DNA from: CAWGHZ01 sp963775315 | Lineage (GTDB): Bacteria; Pseudomonadota; Alphaproteobacteria; MPNO01; DASWLB01 | Direction of reading: 5' to 3' | Assembly: GCA_963775315.1 (NCBI GenBank) | Contig: CAVZIN010000010.1 | Span: forward strand, 124,001 to 188,000 | DNA: 64,000 nucleotides | The notes under the pieces: model-generated | Seen by the model: only the letters and a program-made list of their open reading frames with translations | The model's database searches: none | What the model was told of the DNA's origin: nothing | Part shown: one piece after another, positions 7,900-17,379 of the stretch | Layout: every line of letters begins with the position of its first letter | Position numbering within the stretch: position 1 is the stretch's first letter | Program-made: the position numbers and the translations under genes

Positions 7900-8175
7900 T
7901 CACCCTTCGTCGAATCCGTCGGTGACGAGGCGGGCGAGCGCGTCGGCGGCCGGCTCGGCGTCGGCGCCCTCGCAGTGGATGACGAGCGGCGTGCCCGGCC
8001 CGGCGGCGAGCAGCATCAGCCCCATGATCGAATGCCCGGAGACGGTCTGGCCCTTCGCCTGCACCGTGATGCGCGCGTCGTACCCCCCGGCGAGGCGCAC
8101 GAAGGCAGCCGCCGCCCGCGCGTGCAGCCCCTTTCGGTTGACGATCGTCACCGAGCGCTGGACGCCTTCGTTCAT
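7900..8175 (-). CDS. HPr-family phosphocarrier protein
   Basis: 91-residue HPr. The active-site His is in the motif NRKGLHARAAAAFVRLA, and the regulatory Ser region reads TVSGHSIMGLMLLAAG, the site HprK would phosphorylate. The ATG overlaps the stop of the EIIA gene (ATGA). With hprK, rapZ and EIIA nearby and no sugar-specific transporter, this belongs to a regulatory PTS rather than a sugar-uptake system. Enzyme I is not in the window. Confidence 0.93.
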   Translation of the reverse strand: MNEGVQRSVTIVNRKGLHARAAAAFVRLAGGYDARITVQAKGQTVSGHSIMGLMLLAAGPGTPLVIHCEGADAEPAADALARLVTDGFDEG

Positions 8176-8579
8176 CCGGCCTGGTCGGCGAGCAGGCGCG
8201 AGGCGACGTTGATGTACTTGCGGCCGGCCTCCTGCGCCTCGGCGACCGCGTCGGCGAGCGCATGGCTTCCCCGGACGCTGGCGAGCTTGACCAGCATCGG
8301 CAGGTTGACCCCGGCAATCACCTCGACCTTCGCCTGCTCCATCACGCTGATCGCGAGGTTGGACGGCGTGCCGCCGAACATGTCGGTGAGAATCACTGCG
8401 CCCTGCCCCTCGTTGACGCGCGCGACGTCGTCGAGGATCTCCTTGCGGCGCACCTCCATGTCGTCCTCGGGCCCGATGCAGACGGTGGCGATGCCGGTCT
8501 GCGGCCCGACCACGTGCTCGAGTGCCGCCACCAGCTCGTCGGCGAGGCGGCCGTGGGTGACCAGTACGATGCCGATCAT
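8172..8579 (-). CDS. Mannose-type PTS EIIA domain protein
   Basis: 135-residue stand-alone EIIA of the mannose family. The phosphorylated His is in GIVLVTHGRLADELV (about residue 9), and the second conserved motif is VILTDMFGGTPSNLAI. In alphaproteobacteria such proteins take phosphate from HPr and act as signalling outputs rather than in sugar import. It lies between rapZ and the HPr gene, with an ATGA overlap to HPr. Confidence 0.92.
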   Translation of the reverse strand: MIGIVLVTHGRLADELVAALEHVVGPQTGIATVCIGPEDDMEVRRKEILDDVARVNEGQGAVILTDMFGGTPSNLAISVMEQAKVEVIAGVNLPMLVKLASVRGSHALADAVAEAQEAGRKYINVASRLLADQAG

Positions 8580-8607
8580 GGCGTAACCTGCTTTCTGGCG
8601 GGGCACG

Positions 8608-9534
8608 TCACGGCGCCGCCCCGCTGTCGATATCGCGATGGAACACGGTGGCGCTCTGCCCCTCGGCGGCGAGCCATGCCCCCAGCCGCTCGGCGAGATA
8701 AACCGAGCGATGCTTGCCGCCGGTGCAGCCGACGGCGATGGTGAGGTAGCTCTTCCCCTCCTGGCGGAAGCGCGGCAGGAGGGGGCCGAGGAGCCGGGTG
8801 AGCGCGTCGAAAAAGCCGGCGAAGTCGGGATCGCGCTCGATGAAGGCGCCGACCGCCTCGTCCCGCCCGGTGAAGCCGCGCAACGCGTCGACATAGTGCG
8901 GGTTGGCGAGGAAGCGGACGTCGAACACCAGATCCGCCTCGCGCGGCACGCCCAGCCTGTAGGAGAACGAGGTAACGAACACCACGAGCCCCGGCGCCTC
9001 GTCCAGCGTGAAATGGCCGCGCAGCTCGCGCTGCAGCGCGCCGAGCGTCAGGTCGGTGGTGTCGAGCGTCACGTCCGCCCGGTCGCGGAGCGCGCCGATC
9101 ATCTCGCGCTCGCGCAGGATGCCGTCGGTGACCGGCCGGTCCGGCGCCAGCGGGTGGCGGCGGCGCGTCTCGGTGTAGCGTCGGCGCAGCACCTCGTCCT
9201 GGCAGTCGAGGAACAGCACCCGCACGTCGAGCGCCGGCATGGCGACCAGCGCGTCAAGCTCGTGAACGAACGTGCCGACGCCGAAATCGCGCGTGCGCAC
9301 GTCGACGCCGATGGCGAGCGGGCGGCCGGCGCCCTTCGCGCCCGTGATCAGGCTGGTGAGGAGCGAGATCGGCAGATTGTCCACAGCTTCGTAGCCGATG
9401 TCCTCGAGGGCCTTCAGCGCGTTGCTCTTGCCGGCGCCGGACATGCCGGTCACCAGCACGACCCGCAGCCTGCGCGGCGGCGCGGCAAGGGCGGCACCGT
9501 CGTTCGACGGCAACGCATGGTCTCGCTGGGTCAT
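8608..9534 (-). CDS. rapZ: RapZ (YvcJ/YhbJ-family) nucleotide-binding protein
   Basis: 308-residue P-loop protein. Walker A GMSGAGKS lies at about residues 30-37, followed by ALEDIGYEAVDNLP. The C-terminal domain carries the family motif VGCTGGKHRSVYLAERL. In E. coli RapZ binds GlmZ/GlmY sRNAs and steers RNase E; in other bacteria YvcJ homologues bind nucleotides with less clear roles. Its ATG overlaps the hprK stop (ATGA), placing it firmly in the PTS regulatory operon. Confidence 0.94.
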   Translation of the reverse strand: MTQRDHALPSNDGAALAAPPRRLRVVLVTGMSGAGKSNALKALEDIGYEAVDNLPISLLTSLITGAKGAGRPLAIGVDVRTRDFGVGTFVHELDALVAMPALDVRVLFLDCQDEVLRRRYTETRRRHPLAPDRPVTDGILREREMIGALRDRADVTLDTTDLTLGALQRELRGHFTLDEAPGLVVFVTSFSYRLGVPREADLVFDVRFLANPHYVDALRGFTGRDEAVGAFIERDPDFAGFFDALTRLLGPLLPRFRQEGKSYLTIAVGCTGGKHRSVYLAERLGAWLAAEGQSATVFHRDIDSGAAP

Positions 9535-9985
9535 GGCCGGGCCGTACTATCCCGCTTGGCGAGGGCGACGGCAAGGCGAACCTTGGCCGGCGCCGAGGCC
9601 TCGAACGGCGCCAGCCGGACCCTGCGGATCGCCACGCCCAGAAGGGTGCAACGCGCGAGCGCGGGCATCCGTTCGACCGATTCGGGTGCCACGAGGTCCA
9701 CCACCAGGGCGAGCGGCACGCGGGCCCGCCAGGGGACCGCGACGATGCCGATCCCGCGTGCCTCGATCCGGCCGCGAAGACGTTCCGGCGCCCGCATCTC
9801 GACCCGATCGCCCGCGCGGGCCAGGGTCACCAGGTCGTCGGCCACCAGCCGCGCCCCCTCCTCGATCAGTCGGAGCGCGAGGTCGGACTTCCCCGCCCCC
9901 GCCGGCCCCCGCAGCAGCACGCCGGCCGCCCCGATGGCGACCCCCGTCGCGTGGACGGCGCGCGGGCCAGGCGCGCGCGTCGCCG

Positions 9986-9989
<4 letters not shown>
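9531..9989 (-). CDS. hprK: Short-form HPr kinase/phosphorylase
   Basis: About 152 residues, the C-terminal catalytic domain only, which is the usual alphaproteobacterial short form (Firmicute HprK is about twice as long). Walker A GPAGAGKSDLALRLIEEG is followed by ARLVADDLVTLAR and the HprK signature region LRGRIEARGIGIVAVP. No ATG, GTG or TTG lies near the expected N-terminus. The most likely start is a CTG at 9989 overlapping the purC stop (CTGA), giving LTATRAPGPRAVHATGVAIG. The start is therefore uncertain. The product would control HPr by serine phosphorylation. Confidence 0.85.
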
Positions 9990-10891
<902 letters not shown>

Positions 10892-11020
10892 ATCGACCTC
10901 CCATGCATGGAAATCCGAAAGGCGAAGTTTTAGGGTCCGCCTCGCCCCGAGTTCGAGTCCCGCCGAAGCCGCTTGATTCGCCCGTGGGTCGGCCTATCGT
11001 CGGGCGCGCGGGAGGGTGCT

Positions 11021-11809
11021 ATGGGCGATGCGCTGGGATGGCGGCGGAAGTTCGGGGTGGTGGCGCCGTCCACCAACACCTCGGTCCAGCCGGAATTCGA
11101 CGACATGCGCCCGGCGGGCGTGACCAACCATCACGTGCGCATCTGGATTCCCGACGATCCGGTGGAATCGGACGACGATTTCAACCGGCTGATGGACAAC
11201 ATCCGGGGCGCGTTCGACAATTCGCTCGACCGGGTGATGACCTGCCGGCCGGACTACATCGTCATGGGCATGTCGGCCGAGACGTTCTGGGACGGGCTTG
11301 CCGAGAGCCGGCGCATGCGCGACCGGGTGATGGAGCGCACCGGGCTCGGCGTCGCAATGGGATCGGATTCGTGCCGCGCGGCGCTCGCTGCCTATGGCGG
11401 AGCCAAGCGCATCGCCGTCCTGACGCCCTACTGGCCGGTCGGCGACAAGAACGTGCGGCGCTTCTTCGAGCAGTGCGGGCTGGAGGTCGTGCGCATCGAG
11501 GGGCTGAAATGCCGGAGCCCGATGCTGATCGCCCACGTCGGCGAGGACGAACTGCGCGGCGCGCTCCGCCGGCTCGACGGCGACGACGTCGACGCCATCG
11601 TTCAGGTCGGCACCAACCTCGCCATGGCGAAGCTCGCCGACGAGGCGGAGCGCTGGCTCGCCAAGCCGGTGATCGCGATCAATGCCGCGACCTACTGGTA
11701 CGCGCTGCGCGACAACAACATTCCGGACCGCGTGCGCGGCTACGGGCACCTGCTGGCGGAGGTTCCGACCTTGCCGGACGGGTTCGGCACGGCGCGGCAG
11801 GCGTCATAA
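11021..11809 (+). CDS. Maleate isomerase/arylmalonate decarboxylase-like (Asp/Glu racemase superfamily) protein
   Basis: 262 residues of the Asp/Glu racemase superfamily, nearest in look to maleate cis-trans isomerases: RKFGVVAPSTNTSVQPEFDD at the N-terminus, YIVMGMSAETFWDG, and a C-terminal QVGTNLAMAKLADEAERWL block. The positions that normally hold the two catalytic Cys read as Ser (GMSAETF) and Thr (VGTNLA), so isomerase chemistry is doubtful. The ATG at 11021 is preceded by GGAGGG. It opens the 11-19.5 kb accessory region of hydrolases and flavin monooxygenases, which suggests a role in breaking down a small aromatic or diacid compound. That role is inferred from neighbours only. Confidence 0.7.
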   Translation: MGDALGWRRKFGVVAPSTNTSVQPEFDDMRPAGVTNHHVRIWIPDDPVESDDDFNRLMDNIRGAFDNSLDRVMTCRPDYIVMGMSAETFWDGLAESRRMRDRVMERTGLGVAMGSDSCRAALAAYGGAKRIAVLTPYWPVGDKNVRRFFEQCGLEVVRIEGLKCRSPMLIAHVGEDELRGALRRLDGDDVDAIVQVGTNLAMAKLADEAERWLAKPVIAINAATYWYALRDNNIPDRVRGYGHLLAEVPTLPDGFGTARQAS

Positions 11810-11827
11810 GGACCGGCGGTCCGCCCC

Positions 11828-12929
11828 CTACCGCTTCGGCACGCCGAGCTGTTCGGCCATCCAGTCGGCGCACTGGGTGCGCCACAGATGACCGCGATTG
11901 TGGCCGACATGGATGCCGCCCTCGAGCAGCAGGAACACGCACGGCCCCTTCACCTCCTTCGAAACCCGCTCAGCATCCTGCCAGCGGGTGATGGTGTCGT
12001 TCTCGCCGGCGATGATGAAAATCGGGCAGGTGACGCGGCTCGCCACCCCTTCGAGGTTGAACGGGCGGGTCTTCTCGCGTGCCTCCTCGACGCTGCGGGA
12101 GTGGGTACGGAGCTTGTAGGCGTCCTTCAGCGTCTGCGGCCGCTGGTCGAAATTCTCGATGACGCTGTAGGCGCCGCCGTTGGCGATGGCGGCCCTGATG
12201 CGCTTCTCGAACGCGGCCGCGCGCGGGGCGTAGTAGCCGCCCATCGACGAGCCGGAGATGCCGAGCCGGGAGGCGTCGAGGTCGGCGCGCTTCTCCACCC
12301 AGTCGATGACCGCCGAAACCGGCTCCTCGAACGTGTGGCGGATCGGCCAGTCATACTCGCCCTCGCCCTGGCCGGGCCCGTCGAAGGACAGTGTGGCGAT
12401 GCCGCGCTCGAGGAAGAGCTGCTCGTAATTATGCTGCTCCTCCTTGGTCGAATCCATGCCGGACACGACCAGGATGACCGGCTGGGGCCCGGTGGCGCCC
12501 AGCGGCTTCCGCAGATAGCCGTAAAGATGCTTCCCCTCGAACGGGATCGCGACGCGCTCGCCCGGCGGCGAGAGGTGCGGGAGCGCGAGCGAGCGGCACT
12601 CGACCGCCTTCCTGTGGGCCGCGCGCATCTGGTCCACGTCGTGGGTGAACAGGAACTTGGCGAAATGATACTCGACCGCGGCGGTGGTGAGGTGCATCGC
12701 CGCCGCGAGGTTCGAGCTGTTGGCGAGGCAGGCGCGGCCGGTCGCCTCGTGCATAGCGGCGCGCGCCGACCACGCGGCGCACCAGCCGTCCCACGAGTTC
12801 GATCGAATGGGTGACCTCGATAAAGTCCGTCACCGGCACGCCGGCGGCGGTGAAGCGGATCATCCAGTGCTCGCGCGCCGCGCGGATCTTCGCGTCCGGC
12901 TCCGACTTCCCTTTGACCTGGGTCGCCAT
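11828..12929 (-). pseudogene. Alpha/beta hydrolase resembling 2,6-dihydropseudooxynicotine hydrolase, split by a one-base frameshift
   Basis: Two overlapping frames together make one protein of about 366 residues. The first frame starts at ATG 12929 (GGGAGG upstream) and runs to about 12800 through REHWMIRFTAAGVPVTDFIE. The second continues as SWDGWCAAWSARAAMHEATG and contains YHFAKFLFTHD, the nucleophile elbow GISGSSMGGYYAPR, an acid in AGENDTITRW and a His in EGGIHVGHNRGH. Removing one base at GAACTC (minus strand, 12800-12795) joins them exactly; 1102 bp less one is divisible by three. The downstream part carries no further damage, so this is either a very recent mutation or a sequence error. 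The fold and N-terminal cap match C-C-bond hydrolases of the DHPON type; the substrate is unknown. Confidence 0.8.
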
Positions 12930-13019
12930 GACGTTTCCTCCCTGTGCTCTTCAAGATCATTGCGAGGAGCGGAGCTGCGCTCCCAATGGGGCGTTGGCTC
13001 TGTTCGCGCCAGGCCGCCG

Positions 13020-13559
13020 TCACGCCGCGACGGTGCCGAACTCCTTCACCTCGTTCCGCTCCGGCGCGAAGCGCTCGCGCGGGATCGCATCGAGGTCGCA
13101 GCCGGTGACCCGCACCACCCAGGCGCCCTCGGGCATGTAGGTGTTGTGGATCTGACGCGGCCGGTAGGGCACGGCCATGCCGGGGGCGAGGCGGTAGGTC
13201 CGCTCCTTCTCGATCTTCGCATGGCCCGGGTTTCGGCCGTCGTCGGTCCGGCGCCACTCGGTCATCTCGGTGAAGCCGCGCGCGACTCCATAGATCGCCC
13301 AGGACGCGCCGTGGTTATGGGGCGATCCCGGACCCTTCTGCGGCCGATGGTGGTGGATCAGCACGTTGAAGCCGAGCGGGTCGCGATAGACGACCTCGGA
13401 CGACTGTCCCTTGGCGGGATCGAAATGGGCGGCGACGAAGTCGGGGTCGACCAGCAGCGCCTCGAGCTTCTTCGCCACCTTGGCGCGCGCGTCGTCGGTT
13501 TCGCCGCCCTTCAGGATTTCGTGGGCATCGGCGCAGAACGCTGCGAGCGTGTAGGACAT
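13020..13559 (-). CDS. Cupin-fold thiol-dioxygenase-like metalloprotein
   Basis: 179-residue single cupin domain resembling the cysteine/3-mercaptopropionate dioxygenase group. Likely iron ligands are the two His of GSPHNHGASWAIYGV and the His of RQIHNTYMPEGAWVVRVTG. The C-terminus contains DLDAIPRERF. Family members oxidise small thiols, but several homologues have no tested substrate. It lies 90 bp upstream of the frameshifted hydrolase on the same strand, and the two may form an operon. Confidence 0.75.
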   Translation of the reverse strand: MSYTLAAFCADAHEILKGGETDDARAKVAKKLEALLVDPDFVAAHFDPAKGQSSEVVYRDPLGFNVLIHHHRPQKGPGSPHNHGASWAIYGVARGFTEMTEWRRTDDGRNPGHAKIEKERTYRLAPGMAVPYRPRQIHNTYMPEGAWVVRVTGCDLDAIPRERFAPERNEVKEFGTVAA

Positions 13560-13724
13560 GGCAAGTCTCCCGCGAGCCGCCCGGATCGGGCGGAAGGAAG
13601 ACTAGACCCGAGCGGGAACGGCCGGCAAGCCGCGCTTCGTGAGGCGCCGGAGAGCGATCCGCCTGGAACGACATTCGGGGCGCCGCCGGGGTCCGGCAGC
13701 GCCCGAACGCCTTGTACGTCGGAC

Positions 13725-15893
13725 TCAGGCGAGGTCGAAGCGGTCCGCGTTCATCACCTTGGCCCACGCCGCCACGAAGTCGCGCACGAACTTCTCCTTG
13801 CTGTCATCCTGGGCATAGACTTCGGCATAGGCGCGAAGGATCGAGTTCGACCCGAAGACGAGATCCATTCGCGTCGCCGTCCATTTGACGGCACCGCTTT
13901 TGCGGTCTCGGACCTCGTAGAGGCCGCCGCCAACGGGCTTCCATTCGTATGCCATGTCGGTCAGGTTGACGAAGAAGTCGTTCGTTAATGCGCCTTCACG
14001 GCCCGTGAACACGCCGTGCTTGGTGCCGCCATGGTTGGTGCCCAGGACACGCATCCCCCCGACCAGCACGGTCATCTCAGGGGCAGTCAGGCCCATGAGT
14101 TGCGTACGGTCGAGCATCAGCTCTTCCGCCGAGACAGCGTAGTCCTTCTTGAGCCAGTTGCGGTACCCGTCGTGGATGGGCTCCAGCGGCGCAAAGGAGT
14201 CGGCGTCGGTCATCTCGTCGGTTGTGTCGCCGCGACCGGGCGAGAAGGGAACCGAGACCTCGACGCCCGCGGATTTCGCCGCCTGCTCGACACCGACATG
14301 GCCGGCCAGTACGATCAAGTCCGCGATGCTGGCGCCGGTCTCGGCAGCGATGGGCTCGATCGTAGCCAGAACCTTGGCCAAACGCGCAGGTTCGTTGCCT
14401 TCCCAGTCCTTCTGCGGCGCCAGACGGATGCGCGCGCCGTTGGCGCCGCCCCGCATATCCGAACCGCGATACGTGCGGGCGCTGTCCCACGCGGTCGCGA
14501 CCGTCTCGCCGACCGTCAGACCGGCGGCGGCGATCTTGGCCTTCGCGGCAGCAACGTCGTAGTCGGTGCGCCCCGGAGGCACGGGGTCCTGCCAGATCAG
14601 GTCTTCCTTCGGCACGTCGGGACCGAAGTAGCGCGCCTTTGGACCCATATCGCGGTGGGTCAGTTTGAACCATGCGCGGGCGAAAGTGTCGTTGAAAGAG
14701 GCGGGATCGGCGCGGAACTTCTCCATGATCTTGCGATAGACCGGGTCGACCTTCATCGCCATATCGGCGTCCGTCATGATCGGCATGCAGCGGATCGAGG
14801 GGTCCTCGACATCGACCGGCATGTCCTTTTCGGCGATCTTGATCGGCTGCCATTGCCGGGCACCGGCGGGGCTCGTCCGGATTTCCCACTCGTGATCGAG
14901 CAGCATGTCGAAATAGCCCATGTCGAACTTGGTCGGATTGCTCGTCCAGGCGCCTTCGATGCCGCTGGTGATGGTGTCGCGGCCCTTGCCCTTGCCCGAC
15001 GGGTTGTACCAACCGAAGCCCTGCTTATCGACGTCGGCCGATTCCGGATCGGGACCGAGCTTGCTCGCGTCGCCGTTGCCGTGGGTCTTGCCGACGGTGT
15101 GACCGCCGGCGGTCAGGGCGACGGTTTCCTCGTCGTTCATCGCCATGCGCGCGAAAGTTTCGCGAACCGCCTCTGCCGTCTTCATCGGATCCGGCTTGCC
15201 GTTGACACCTTCCGGATTAACGTAGATCAGCCCCATCTGTACGGCGGCCAACGGATTCTCGAGCGAGGTCTCGTCGTTGGCGTTCGAATAGCGCTCCTTC
15301 CCGAGCCACACCTTCTCCGACCCCCAGTAGGTGTCCTTCTCCGGGTGCCAGATGTCCTCGCGGCCGAAGCCAAAGCCGAAGGTCTTGAGGCCCATGAACT
15401 CGTAGGCGATGGTGCCGGCGAGGATGATTAGGTCGGCCCAGCTGACCTTGTTGCCGTACTTCTTCTTGATCGGCCACAGCAGACGGCGCGCCTTGTCGAG
15501 GCTGACATTGTCCGGCCAGGAGTTGAGCGGCGCGAAACGCTGGTTGCCCGTGCCGCCGCCGCCGCGGCCGTCGGCGATCCGATAGGACCCCGCGGCGTGC
15601 CAGGACATGCGAATCAGTAACCCGCCATAATGGCCCCAGTCCGCCGGCCACCAGTCCTGGCTGTCGGTCATCAAAGCGTGCATGTCTTTCTTGAGGGCCG
15701 CAATGTCGAGCTTTTTGAGTTCTTCGCGATAGTTGAAGGCCTGACCCAGGGGGTCGGTCTTCGTGTCATGCTGGGAGAGAATGTCGAGGTTGAGGGCCTT
15801 GGGCCACCAATCCATGACGTCCATGCCGATGTTTGTGCTTCCGCCGTGCATGACAGGGCACTTGCCCGCGCTACCGCTTTCACGTCCGTCCAT
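13725..15893 (-). CDS. katG: Catalase-peroxidase KatG
   Basis: 722-residue bifunctional haem enzyme removing hydrogen peroxide. The distal site Arg95-Trp98-His99 lies in IRMSWHAAGSYR. The proximal His is in TAGGHTVGKTHGNG. The Tyr of LIYVNPEGVNG and the Met of the following helix would complete the Trp-Tyr-Met crosslink needed for catalase activity. The duplicated C-terminal domain is complete. I chose ATG 15893 because GGAGG lies 5 nt upstream; a longer reading frame upstream has no family character. It appears single-gene, with palindromes in its leader at 15921-15945 that could be the operator of a peroxide-responsive regulator. Confidence 0.96.
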   Translation of the reverse strand: MDGRESGSAGKCPVMHGGSTNIGMDVMDWWPKALNLDILSQHDTKTDPLGQAFNYREELKKLDIAALKKDMHALMTDSQDWWPADWGHYGGLLIRMSWHAAGSYRIADGRGGGGTGNQRFAPLNSWPDNVSLDKARRLLWPIKKKYGNKVSWADLIILAGTIAYEFMGLKTFGFGFGREDIWHPEKDTYWGSEKVWLGKERYSNANDETSLENPLAAVQMGLIYVNPEGVNGKPDPMKTAEAVRETFARMAMNDEETVALTAGGHTVGKTHGNGDASKLGPDPESADVDKQGFGWYNPSGKGKGRDTITSGIEGAWTSNPTKFDMGYFDMLLDHEWEIRTSPAGARQWQPIKIAEKDMPVDVEDPSIRCMPIMTDADMAMKVDPVYRKIMEKFRADPASFNDTFARAWFKLTHRDMGPKARYFGPDVPKEDLIWQDPVPPGRTDYDVAAAKAKIAAAGLTVGETVATAWDSARTYRGSDMRGGANGARIRLAPQKDWEGNEPARLAKVLATIEPIAAETGASIADLIVLAGHVGVEQAAKSAGVEVSVPFSPGRGDTTDEMTDADSFAPLEPIHDGYRNWLKKDYAVSAEELMLDRTQLMGLTAPEMTVLVGGMRVLGTNHGGTKHGVFTGREGALTNDFFVNLTDMAYEWKPVGGGLYEVRDRKSGAVKWTATRMDLVFGSNSILRAYAEVYAQDDSKEKFVRDFVAAWAKVMNADRFDLA

Positions 15894-15920
15894 GGCAACC
15901 TCCGATCGGTGGTGCAACCG

Positions 15921-15945
15921 CAATTTCGAATTGGAACCATTCCAA
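15921..15945 (-). promoter_or_regulatory. Two overlapping palindromes upstream of katG
   Basis: CAATTTCGAATTG (15921-15933; 5-3-5 inverted repeat) overlaps TTGGAACCATTCCAA (15931-15945; 6-3-6). They sit 28-52 bp before the katG ATG in an otherwise GC-rich region. AT-rich dyads so close to a peroxide-defence gene suggest an operator, for example for a Fur/PerR/Irr-type or OxyR-type regulator. Which regulator binds is not known. Confidence 0.5.
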
Positions 15946-16076
15946 AAAATGGAGCGCCTTTTGGGGCCTTTCAAGGGCTGCGACGACTCCCTAGAGTGAA
16001 ATGACCGTCCGTCAGTTGACATCGCTCAAATGTCGGCTATCCAACCCGGCGGTCTTGTATCGGAACAGCGGATCGG

Positions 16077-17330
16077 ATGGTCATGGACATCGCCATCATC
16101 GGGGGCGGGATCGGCGGGCTGACGCTCGCCCTCGACCTTCACCAGCGCGGCGTTGCGTGCCGCGTCTACGAAAGCGCGCCCGAGGTGAAGGAGCTGGGCG
16201 TCGGCATCACCTTGCTGCCGCACGCAATGCGCGAGTTCACGGCGCTCGGACTCGGCGACGAGCTGCTCGCCCAGGGGATCGAGAACCGCGAGAGCTGCTT
16301 CTACAACCGGTTCGGCCAGCTCATCTATTCCGAGCCGCGCGGCAAGTTCGCGGGCTACAAGGTGCCCGAGGTCGGCATCCATCGCGCCCGGCTGCATTTG
16401 ACCCTGCTCGCCGCCGCGCGCGAGCGGCTGGGCGCCGACCGGGTGCTGACCGACCATCAACTGCTGGGACTCGACCAGTCGGATGGCAAGGTCACGCTGC
16501 GCTTCAAGTCGAGCGCGACCGGACAGGCCCGCCCGCCCGTCACGGCCGACATCGCGATCGGCTGCGACGGCGTGAACTCGACCGTGCGCCGCGGCTTCTA
16601 TCCCGACGAGGAGCTCCGCTTCATCGGCATCAACACCTGGCGCGGGGTCAGCCGGATCAAGCCGTTCCTGACCGGCCGGTCCTATGTGCGGGTGGGCTCG
16701 ATCAAGACGGGCAAGATCGTGATCTACCCGATCGTCGACGACGTGGACGGGAAAGGCAACCAGCTCGTCAACTGGACGACCGAGTTGCTGCAGGATTCCT
16801 ACGAGCGGAACGACTGGAACAAGCCAGGCAATTTGGACGACTTCATCGGCATCTACGAGAGCTGGGCATTCGACTGGCTGAACGTGCCCGAGATGATCCG
16901 CCGCTCGGACGTGATCTTCGAGTACCCGATGGTGGACAAGGATCCGATCGACCGGTGGACTTTCGGCCGCGTCACCCTGCTGGGCGACGCCGCGCACCCG
17001 ATGTACCCGCGCGGTTCCAACGGCTCGGCCCAGGCGGTGCTCGACGCACGGGCGCTTTCGGACCTGCTCGCGAAGGGCGGCGATCCCGAGGCCACGCTCC
17101 AGGCTTACCAGGCGCAGCGCACCGGCCCGACCGCGCGCGTGGTGCGCACCAACCGCGAGACCCCGCCCGACTTCATCATCATCAAGGTCGAGGAGCTGGT
17201 CGGCGACCGCCCGTTCGACGATCTGGACAAGTTCATCACCCAGCCCGAGCTCAAGCGGCTTTCCGACGACTACAAGCGGGTCGCCGGCTTCTCCCTCGAA
17301 GACGTGGCGCAGCCGGCCGCGGGCCTGTAA
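16077..17330 (+). CDS. FAD-dependent aromatic-ring monooxygenase (first of a tandem pair)
   Basis: 417-residue group A flavin monooxygenase. The FAD Rossmann motif IIGGGIGGLTLALDL lies near the N-terminus, the DG motif in AIGCDGVNSTVRR, and the GD motif in VTLLGDAAHPMYPRGSNGSA. Members use NAD(P)H and O2 to hydroxylate aromatic or N-heterocyclic acids, for example salicylate or 6-hydroxynicotinate. The start may be ATG 16077 or ATG 16083. The gene is divergent from katG and 49 bp upstream of a close paralogue. C-terminal FDDLDKFIT segments are shared by the pair. The substrate is not recognised. Confidence 0.85.
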   Translation: MVMDIAIIGGGIGGLTLALDLHQRGVACRVYESAPEVKELGVGITLLPHAMREFTALGLGDELLAQGIENRESCFYNRFGQLIYSEPRGKFAGYKVPEVGIHRARLHLTLLAAARERLGADRVLTDHQLLGLDQSDGKVTLRFKSSATGQARPPVTADIAIGCDGVNSTVRRGFYPDEELRFIGINTWRGVSRIKPFLTGRSYVRVGSIKTGKIVIYPIVDDVDGKGNQLVNWTTELLQDSYERNDWNKPGNLDDFIGIYESWAFDWLNVPEMIRRSDVIFEYPMVDKDPIDRWTFGRVTLLGDAAHPMYPRGSNGSAQAVLDARALSDLLAKGGDPEATLQAYQAQRTGPTARVVRTNRETPPDFIIIKVEELVGDRPFDDLDKFITQPELKRLSDDYKRVAGFSLEDVAQPAAGL

Positions 17331-17379
17331 CGTTCGTCCCGGCCGCCGCGGCGCGGCCGGACACGAACGGGAGGGCCGC

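Noticed and set aside
10940..10970. tRNA T-arm-like sequence GTTCGAGTCCCGCC between purC and the maleate-isomerase-like gene
   Set aside because: No matching acceptor, D or anticodon arms nearby; at most a tRNA remnant, too short to call.
12948..12985. GGAGCG/CGCTCC hairpin next to ATTGCGAGGAGCG, resembling common intergenic repeats
   Set aside because: Only one copy was noticed in the window and there is no T-run, so neither a repeat family nor a terminator can be supported.
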